The position numbers and the translations under genes were made by a program. This document shows, piece after piece, positions 6,687 through 12,240 of a stretch of 12,240 bases of DNA. How positions within the stretch are numbered: the first letter of the stretch is position 1; every line of letters begins with the position of its first letter. Under the pieces are notes generated by a model. The model did no database searches, had not been told where the DNA came from, and saw only the letters and a list, made by a program, of their open reading frames with translations. The DNA is from JANLQB01 sp043735935 (GTDB lineage: Bacteria; Verrucomicrobiota; Verrucomicrobiia; Chthoniobacterales; Chthoniobacteraceae): contig JAYTDO010000126.1 of NCBI GenBank assembly GCA_043735935.1, forward strand, positions 1 to 12,240. Reading direction: 5' to 3'.

Positions 6687-7439
6687 TTACGAGTGGTTGA
6701 GTGTGGCGATGAGGCGCAAGCCTTCGAGCGTGAGGTTTGGTTGGACGCTTTCGATCTCTGGGAGACCTGCGGCGATGAGTTCAGCGTAGCCACCCGTCGC
6801 GACGACGCGCAGCTTTTTTGTGGGGGAAAGTTCGCTTTTGATCTCGGCGATGATCTGGCGCACGAGGCCCCGGTAGCCGTAGACAGCGCCGGCGAGCATG
6901 GCCTGTTTGGTCGATTTGCCGATGGGACCGGGCGGTTCGAGGAGGCTGATCTTGGGCAGCAACGCGGTGCGCTGGTGGAGATAGTCCGTCATCGCTTCGA
7001 GCCCGGGCGCGATGACGCCGCCGACGTAGGTCTTTGCCGAGGAAAGGATGTCGAAGGTGACTGCCGTGCCGAAGTCGACGACGATCACCGGCGTGCCGAA
7101 GTAGTGCGCGGCGCTGACGGCGTTGGCGAGCCGATCGGCTCCGATGCTGCGCGGCTTCGGGTAGTCGATGCCGATCCCGAGCCGCGTCTTTGCGGTGACG
7201 GCCAGCACGGGAAAGGCGGCGAGATAACGAGAGATCACGGTGGCCTTTTCCGGAACGACCGAGCACATCACCACAGCGCGAAAACGCCATCCGCGGAGGA
7301 TGCGTTTGAGGGAAACCACGTCGACTTCGCGCGTACGAAGTTTCCGTGTCGCGCCGAGCGCGGAGCGGGTCGCAAGGGCGAATTTGGTGAACGAGTTGCT
7401 GTTGTCGATGAGCAGGAACTCGGCTTCGGGCGCGGGCAT
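6687..7439 (-). CDS. coaX: Type III pantothenate kinase
   Basis: Phosphorylates pantothenate, the first step of CoA synthesis, in the cytoplasm. From ATG 7439 the product is 250 residues, normal for CoaX. Motifs are LLIDNSNSFTKFAL (9-22, phosphate loop), PRSIGADRLANAV (96-108), VVDFGTAVTFD (120-130, catalytic Asp122), YVGGVIAPG (138-146) and STKQAMLAGAVYGY (176-189). The phosphate loop reads D-N-S-N-S where the family normally has D-x-G-N-T/S. An upstream in-frame ATG at 7478 would add 13 residues (MTSPRQSG...) with no counterpart in the family, and it overlaps the putative -35. The start at 7439 lies only 9 nt after a possible -10 box, so a leaderless or very short-leader message is possible. 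It is the first gene of the minus-strand block. CoaX and BirA genes are neighbours in many bacteria; here guaD, nadC and the ROK kinase lie between them. Confidence 0.94.
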   Translation of the reverse strand: MPAPEAEFLLIDNSNSFTKFALATRSALGATRKLRTREVDVVSLKRILRGWRFRAVVMCSVVPEKATVISRYLAAFPVLAVTAKTRLGIGIDYPKPRSIGADRLANAVSAAHYFGTPVIVVDFGTAVTFDILSSAKTYVGGVIAPGLEAMTDYLHQRTALLPKISLLEPPGPIGKSTKQAMLAGAVYGYRGLVRQIIAEIKSELSPTKKLRVVATGGYAELIAAGLPEIESVQPNLTLEGLRLIATLNHS

Positions 7440-7448
7440 GGAACACCC

Positions 7449-7478
7449 ATAGCAGCCGGATTGCCGGGGCGAGGTCAA
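7449..7478 (-). promoter_or_regulatory. Candidate coaX promoter
   Basis: On the minus strand TTGACC (7473-7478) matches five of six bases of the -35 consensus. After 18 bp comes TGCTAT (7449-7454), a weak -10. Transcription would start almost at the ATG (7439), which fits the missing Shine-Dalgarno. The assignment is weak because the -10 is poor. Confidence 0.3.
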
Positions 7479-7490
7479 GCCGGGCTGCTA
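7450..7490. repeat. Inverted repeat in the divergent coaX / cytochrome-gene promoter region
   Basis: Perfect 8-bp arms TAGCAGCC (7450-7457) and GGCTGCTA (7483-7490), 25 bp apart, lie between the two divergent starts. Read outward, each arm ends in TGCTA, which overlaps the candidate -10 on that strand. This could be an operator controlling both directions, or a hairpin in DNA or RNA. Confidence 0.45.
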
Positions 7491-7494
7491 AGAT
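7486..7494 (+). promoter_or_regulatory. Candidate extended -10 of the cytochrome-like gene
   Basis: TGCTAAGAT is a TGn extended -10 with a TAAGAT hexamer (four of six consensus bases). No convincing -35 is seen. A start near 7501 would give a leader of about 40 nt to ATG 7541, and would exclude the alternative ATG at 7493. Confidence 0.25.
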
Positions 7495-7540
7495 GCTTGC
7501 CGCGAGTCGGGTTTGTTGCAGTGTCCCTTTCCCTCGCCGA

Positions 7541-10500
7541 ATGAAATCCCCGCTTCTCCCCGCGCTTCTCACCGCCACGGCCGTCCAGGCTTTGGAACCG
7601 GTGGACTTTAACCGGGACGTGCAGCCCATCCTCGCGGAGAACTGCTACCACTGCCACGGCCCGGACGCCGGCGGGCGTAAGGCGGAACTGCGGCTCGACA
7701 AACAGGAGGGCGCCTACCGCACGAAGGACGGGATCACCGTCGTGAAGCCCGGCGACAGCGCTGCGAGCGATCTCATCATCCGCATTTTAAGCACCGACAA
7801 AGATGAGGTGATGCCGGCGCCGAAATCGAACCGGAAGCTGACCGAGGCTCAGAAACAGACGCTGAAACGGTGGGTGGATGAAGGCGCGAAGTGGGGCGAG
7901 CACTGGGCGTTTGTCGCGCCGAAACGGCCACCGGTGCCGGGGAATGCGCCCGGCAACCCGATCGACGCCTTCGTTTGCGCACGCCTTGACCGGGAGGCGC
8001 TGAAGCCTTCACCCGAAGCGCCGAAGGAAAAGCTCCTGCGCCGCGTGACGCTCGACCTGACCGGCTTGCCGCCGACGCCGGAAGAGATCGACGCCTTCCT
8101 CGCGGACCCGGCACCCGATGCGTATGAAAAGACCGTCGACCGGCTTCTGGCCTCGCCTCGCTACGGCGAACGCATGGTGTGGGAGTGGCTGGATGCGGCG
8201 CGTTACGCTGACACGAACGGCTACCAGGGCGACCCGACCCGCGCGATGTGGTACTGGCGCGATTGGGCGGTGAAGGCCTTCAACGAGAATCAGCCGTTCG
8301 ACCAGTTCACCATCGAGCAGATCGCCGGCGATCTGCTGCCGACGCCGACGCAGGACCAACTCGTCGCCACCGGCTTTCATCGCAACCACATGATCAACGG
8401 CGAGGGCGGGCGCATCCTCGAGGAGTCGCGTGTCGATTACGTCCAGGATCGCGTGGAGACGACGGGCACGGTCTGGCTCGGACTCACGCTCACGTGCTGC
8501 CGCTGCCACGATCATAAATTCGATCCGATCTCGCAGCGCGAATATTACCAGCTCAGCGCGTATTTTAACTCCATCGACGAGACCGGCGGAAACGACGGCG
8601 GCAACGGCCTCGCGAACCCCGTCCTTGCGCTCACCGCGCCGGAGGTGCAGCAAAAAGTCGACGCGCTGAAGGCGACGGAGGATCGATTGAAAGGCGAGCG
8701 GGACCAACTCGAACAAAAGCTCCGCGCCGCGCAGCCGCAGTGGGAGAAAACGCTCCAGGGTGGCAAGGGCAAACCGGCCGAGGTGACTTGGACGCCGCTC
8801 GTTCCCGACGAGCTTTTCTCGGACAAAGGCACCGTGCTCACGACGACTCCTGACGGAGTGATCCTCGCGAGCGGACCTGCGCCCGAGCGGGATGACTACG
8901 TGCTCACGATCAAATCGAAGACCGGCGCGATCACCGCATTCAAACTCGAGGCGCTGAACGATCCGGCGTTCAAGAATGGCGGCCCCGGACGCGCGCCCGA
9001 CGCGGGCAACTTCGTTCTCAGCGAACTGACGCTGCAAGGCAGCGGAAAACCGGTCGATCTCGGCGCCGTCAGCGCGGACTTCGAGCAGGGCGGTCTTTAT
9101 ACGGCGAAAGGGTCGTTCGATGGCGACCCGAAGACGGGCTGGGCGATCTACCCGCGCTCGGGCCAGCCGCACACACTCATCTTCGAGGCGCGCAACGCAG
9201 TCGGTTACGGCGACGAAGTGCTGCTCTCGTTCCGGATGTCGTTCCAGTACGGCCAGCAGCATACGCTCGGGAAATTCCGGCTCTACTCCACCACGGACGA
9301 CCGCGCACTGCTGCGCCCGACGCCGGACAATGTGCGCGCCATCCTCACCAAGGCCGACGCGGATCGGAGCAACGCGGAGCGCGACGAGCTCACCAAATTT
9401 TACCTCGATACGAACACCGAACTGGCCGCCGCGCGGCAGCGAGGTGACGACGCGAAAAAGGCGCGCGAGGATGCTGAGAAATCCGCGCCGCGCACGATGG
9501 TCATGCGCGAACGCACCAAACCGCGAGACACCTTCATTTTGGTGAAGGGCGCCTACGACAAATTCGCCGACAAGGTGGAGCACGGCACGCCCGCCGTCCT
9601 TCCTCCTCTATCCGCCGACGCTCCAAAGAGCCGCCTCGCACTCGCCCGCTGGCTGGTGTCGCCGGAGCACCCGCTCACCGCACGCGTGACCGTGAACCGG
9701 CTCTGGCAGACGATCTTCGGGCGCGGGCTCGTGAAGAGCACGGAGGATTTCGGCGTGCAGGGCGACAAACCATCGCACCCGGACCTGCTCGACTGGCTGG
9801 CCGTGGATTTCCGCGAAAGCGGATGGGATGTGAAGCGGCTTGTGCGCCTCATGGTGACGAGCGCCACATACCGGCAGTCGTCGCGCGTGCTCCCCGGCAT
9901 GGCCGAGCGCGACCCGGAGAATCAACTGCTCGCCCGCGGCCCGCGCTACCGTCTGCCGAGCTGGATGCTGCGCGACCAGGCGCTCGCGGCGAGCGGGCTG
10001 CTCGTCGAGAAACTCGGCGGACCGCCCGTGAAAGTCTATCAGCCGGCCAACGTGTGGGAGGATGCGACATTCGGGCAGATCGCGTTTACCCAGGATCACG
10101 GCGACGCGCTTTACCGGCGCAGCCTCTACATCTTTTGGCGGCGCATCGTCGGTCCCACGCTGTTCTTCGATGTCGCCACGCGGCAGGGTTGCGCGGTGAA
10201 AGTAGGCCGCACGAACACGCCGCTGCACGCCCTCATCACGCTCAACGACGTGACCTATGTCGAGGCCGCCCGCGTCCTCGCGCAACGCATGATCCAGCAC
10301 GGCGGCGATACGGATGAGGCGCGCCTCGCCTTCGGCTTCCGCCTTTGCACCGCTCGATTTCCCGATGACACCGAACGGCCGATTCTCGCGGCTTCGCTGG
10401 CCCGGCTTCGGTCGCAATATCAGGCCGATCCGGACGCCGCGAAGAAACTCATCACGGTCGGCGAATCCAAGCCCGACCCGAAAGTCGATCCCGCCGAACT

Positions 10501-10564
10501 CGCCGCCCATACGGCGCTCGCGAGTCTTCTGCTGAATCTCGACGAGACCCTCAGCAAGGAGTAG
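7541..10564 (+). CDS. Exported planctomycete-type cytochrome-like protein (PSCyt1-DUF1549-DUF1553)
   Basis: Large extracytoplasmic protein of 1007 residues of a family found mainly in Planctomycetes and Verrucomicrobia; its biochemical role is not firmly known. A short signal peptide (MKSPLLPALLTATAVQA) supports the ATG at 7541 over an in-frame ATG at 7493. Domains in order: PSCyt1 (about 20-120) with a c-type haem motif CYHCH (35-39) and a MPAP segment (91-94); DUF1549/PSCyt2 (about 138-345) with RYADTNGYQGD (221-231), RNHMINGEGG (281-290) and a second haem motif CCRCHDHKFDPI (319-330); a coiled-coil stretch (about 366-405); a beta-rich segment (about 420-585) that may be a discoidin-like carbohydrate-binding fold; a charged helical stretch (about 603-650); and DUF1553/PSD1 (about 693-1000) with HPLTARVTVNRLWQ (710-723). 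Family members are often paired with a DUF1501 protein; none is downstream here. The gene ends 9 bp from the convergent paralogue. Confidence 0.92.
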   Translation: MKSPLLPALLTATAVQALEPVDFNRDVQPILAENCYHCHGPDAGGRKAELRLDKQEGAYRTKDGITVVKPGDSAASDLIIRILSTDKDEVMPAPKSNRKLTEAQKQTLKRWVDEGAKWGEHWAFVAPKRPPVPGNAPGNPIDAFVCARLDREALKPSPEAPKEKLLRRVTLDLTGLPPTPEEIDAFLADPAPDAYEKTVDRLLASPRYGERMVWEWLDAARYADTNGYQGDPTRAMWYWRDWAVKAFNENQPFDQFTIEQIAGDLLPTPTQDQLVATGFHRNHMINGEGGRILEESRVDYVQDRVETTGTVWLGLTLTCCRCHDHKFDPISQREYYQLSAYFNSIDETGGNDGGNGLANPVLALTAPEVQQKVDALKATEDRLKGERDQLEQKLRAAQPQWEKTLQGGKGKPAEVTWTPLVPDELFSDKGTVLTTTPDGVILASGPAPERDDYVLTIKSKTGAITAFKLEALNDPAFKNGGPGRAPDAGNFVLSELTLQGSGKPVDLGAVSADFEQGGLYTAKGSFDGDPKTGWAIYPRSGQPHTLIFEARNAVGYGDEVLLSFRMSFQYGQQHTLGKFRLYSTTDDRALLRPTPDNVRAILTKADADRSNAERDELTKFYLDTNTELAAARQRGDDAKKAREDAEKSAPRTMVMRERTKPRDTFILVKGAYDKFADKVEHGTPAVLPPLSADAPKSRLALARWLVSPEHPLTARVTVNRLWQTIFGRGLVKSTEDFGVQGDKPSHPDLLDWLAVDFRESGWDVKRLVRLMVTSATYRQSSRVLPGMAERDPENQLLARGPRYRLPSWMLRDQALAASGLLVEKLGGPPVKVYQPANVWEDATFGQIAFTQDHGDALYRRSLYIFWRRIVGPTLFFDVATRQGCAVKVGRTNTPLHALITLNDVTYVEAARVLAQRMIQHGGDTDEARLAFGFRLCTARFPDDTERPILAASLARLRSQYQADPDAAKKLITVGESKPDPKVDPAELAAHTALASLLLNLDETLSKE

Positions 10565-10573
10565 TCGGCGGCG

Positions 10574-12240
10574 TCAGTTCAGGTAGGCGGCTTCGTTCGA
10601 GAGCAGCAACGCCTGGGTGTAAGTCTCCCACGGCGTCAGCGGCGCGCGCGAGACGTAGGTTCCTTCGTTTTTGATCGCCGAGGTCCCGCCATAGCGCCCT
10701 TTGTTCCCTTGCTGCCCTTTCGCTTTGAGCTTCGCCATTTTCGCCGCGGCGAGTTTCTCGGCCTGCGGACTCTGCGGCGCCTGGGGTGCCGCTGCCGTTT
10801 CTTCACCGACAAAATTGAGCGCCATCTGGATTTCCTGCTGCTTCGGCGCGCGTTGGAAGATCACGCGGTAGATCGCGAAGACGCGGCGCAGGTTATCCGG
10901 CGCGTTCGCGACTTCCGGGCGCTCGAGCACCTTTCGGGTGACGTCGACCGCCATCGGGCTGTTCATCAGGAAGAGCGCTTGTTGCGGCACCACCGTGGAA
11001 GTGCGGCGCGAGTTCGGCATGTCGGGATCGCTGAAGTCGAACTGCGACATCAGCTCGGGAAGATTTCCCCGATCGATGTAACCGTAAACGCTGCGCCGGT
11101 AGCTGTAGGGCTCGTCGGTGAGGTTGATCGGTTTGCCGCCGATAGTGCCGTCGAGGTTCCCGCTGAAGACAAGCAGCGAATCGCGCATCGCTTCAAAGTC
11201 GAGACGCCGGATGTTGGCCCGCCACAGGAGGCGATTCTGAGGGTCCTGCGTCTCGTAAATCGGATTCGTCTGGCTGCTTTCCTGGTAGACGCGCGAGAGC
11301 ATGATGAGCTTGTGCAGCTTCTTCAGCGACCAGCCTTGGTCCATGAAATAGCTCGCGAGATAATCCAGCAATTCGGGGTGGGACGGCGGCTCGGATTGCG
11401 TGCCGAGATCGTCCAGCGTCGGCACGAAACCGTCGCCGAAATGGTGCATCCACACGCGATTGACCATCACCCGCGCGGTGAGCGGGTTCGATTTGCTGGC
11501 GATGGATTGCGCGAGTTCGAGGCGGCCGCTGCCTTGGGTGAAAGGCGTCGGTTTGCCTGCGGGCGAGAGCACCTCGAGGAAACGCCGGGGCACCACGTCG
11601 CCTTTCGTCTCAGCCTGTCCGCGGATGAAAACCCGCGAATCGGACGGCTTGCCCATGTCCGCCACGAGCATCGCGCGAGGGGGCGCTCCGGGGTGTGTCA
11701 GCTCGAGTTCGTTGATTTTCGAGAGGGAGAAATTCGTCCGCCCAGCGAGTTGGTTCGGCAGGCCGCCCATGAAGCCGCGGATCTGTTGGGATGAGACTTT
11801 CGACGCCGGCAGGATGTCGAAAGGGACCTCCAAAAGCGCCACCATCGCGGGATCGAAGCCCGTCACGGGTTCGGCCAGCGCCTTTGCGCTCGCCTCGATG
11901 TAGGCTTTCCGCTGCGGGGCGAGGTCGGTATACATCTTCTCGAAAATCTTCGCGACGTCTTCGATCGACGCCGGGTGGGCATCCTTGAATGCCGCCGCGA
12001 TCACGGGGTTGATTGTCCGCACTTTGTTCCCACCCGCCGCCATCTCCGCCACGAGCGCCGGCGCCTTTTCGGCGAACTCGGACGCGCTCAGTTGCAGGAA
12101 CGGACGGAATGCGGTCATCAGCGGATTATCCCGTCGGCCGGCGATGCGCTGCACGAGTTGCAGTTGGTCGCGGTCGATTTTCATACTGTTGAGGAAATCA
12201 GTCCTGGCCTTGAGTTCGTCCGCCGACGCGCCCTTTCGGG
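10574..12240 (-). CDS. DUF1549/DUF1553 planctomycete-type protein, 5' end beyond the window
   Basis: C-terminal 554 codons of a second member of the same superfamily. The frame is open to the right edge. The first visible ATG (12184) is preceded in frame by RKGASADELKARTDFLNS, so it is probably internal. The DUF1553/PSD1 region is clear; numbering from that Met, it shows PRAMLVADMGKPSDSRVFIRG (169-189), NPLTARVMVNRVWMHHFGDG (233-252), PPSHPELLDYLA (266-277), SYRRSVYGYIDRG (361-373) and QQALFLMNSPMAVD (401-414). These align in order with the plus-strand protein (for example HPLTARVTVNRLWQ), but identity looks modest, so this is an old paralogue and not a recent copy. An Ala/Pro/Gln/Lys-rich low-complexity linker (about 464-497) precedes a conserved-looking tail ending SNEAAYLN. 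No CxxCH lies in the visible part; haem or DUF1549 segments, if present, are outside. A DUF1501 partner would be expected downstream on this strand but the convergent gene lies there instead. Confidence 0.9.
   Translation of the reverse strand, partial: RKGASADELKARTDFLNSMKIDRDQLQLVQRIAGRRDNPLMTAFRPFLQLSASEFAEKAPALVAEMAAGGNKVRTINPVIAAAFKDAHPASIEDVAKIFEKMYTDLAPQRKAYIEASAKALAEPVTGFDPAMVALLEVPFDILPASKVSSQQIRGFMGGLPNQLAGRTNFSLSKINELELTHPGAPPRAMLVADMGKPSDSRVFIRGQAETKGDVVPRRFLEVLSPAGKPTPFTQGSGRLELAQSIASKSNPLTARVMVNRVWMHHFGDGFVPTLDDLGTQSEPPSHPELLDYLASYFMDQGWSLKKLHKLIMLSRVYQESSQTNPIYETQDPQNRLLWRANIRRLDFEAMRDSLLVFSGNLDGTIGGKPINLTDEPYSYRRSVYGYIDRGNLPELMSQFDFSDPDMPNSRRTSTVVPQQALFLMNSPMAVDVTRKVLERPEVANAPDNLRRVFAIYRVIFQRAPKQQEIQMALNFVGEETAAAPQAPQSPQAEKLAAAKMAKLKAKGQQGNKGRYGGTSAIKNEGTYVSRAPLTPWETYTQALLLSNEAAYLN

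Noticed and set aside
5298..7544. Very long plus-strand open frame (748 codons) opposite guaD, ROK and coaX
   Set aside because: Its product is low-complexity and rich in Gly, Asp, Arg and Ala with no family motif. It is antisense to three genes with complete catalytic motifs. Long antisense frames are expected at this GC content.
8009..9583. Minus-strand open frame (524 codons) opposite the cytochrome-like gene
   Set aside because: No recognisable domain; it is antisense to a gene with clear haem and DUF1549 motifs, so it is a GC-driven shadow.
1..12240. CRISPR array, insertion sequence, phage or defence island
   Set aside because: No regularly spaced repeats, transposase or integrase motifs, or known defence domains were found; composition and coding look uniform.

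Overview
The window is GC-rich and densely coded. It most likely comes from a Verrucomicrobiota (or related PVC-group) chromosome. The main clue is two large proteins of the planctomycete-cytochrome type (PSCyt1/DUF1549/DUF1553 architecture), a family expanded in Planctomycetes and Verrucomicrobia. They lie beside ordinary Gram-negative-style housekeeping genes. Only one start codon has a convincing Shine-Dalgarno sequence. The phylum assignment is an inference from gene content, since no rRNA or other marker is present.

Layout. From 7439 down to the left edge, eight genes lie on the minus strand in this transcription order: coaX (type III pantothenate kinase), a ROK-family sugar kinase, then a 159-bp gap holding a hairpin, a tandem repeat and a terminator-like stem with a U-tract, then guaD (guanine deaminase), nadC (quinolinate phosphoribosyltransferase), birA (biotin protein ligase), a short sensorless histidine kinase, a secreted N-acetylmuramoyl-L-alanine amidase, and nnr (NAD(P)HX epimerase/dehydratase), which runs off the window at base 1. 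guaD/nadC overlap as TAATG and nadC/birA as GTGA, so these three are probably translationally coupled. The remaining minus-strand gaps are 3 to 87 bp.

A 101-bp divergent region (7440-7540) separates coaX from a plus-strand gene (7541-10564) for a 1007-residue exported protein with two CxxCH haem motifs. Nine bases after its stop, a second gene of the same superfamily ends on the minus strand (10574 to the right edge, N-terminus outside the window). The two are convergent.

How it fits together. The minus-strand block is weighted towards cofactor supply and repair: CoA (coaX), NAD (nadC), biotin attachment (birA) and repair of hydrated NAD(P)H (nnr). Purine salvage (guaD), sugar phosphorylation (ROK) and wall hydrolysis (amidase) are interleaved. 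The two large cytochrome-like proteins are probably a separate extracytoplasmic function; their biochemical role is not established from sequence.

No tRNA, rRNA, CRISPR array, insertion sequence, phage gene or recognisable defence system was seen, and no stretch over 300 bases lacks a gene. The less ordinary signals are the guaD leader (a terminator-like hairpin 6 nt from the start codon), the inverted repeat in the coaX divergent promoter region, and the sensorless kinase next to a wall amidase.
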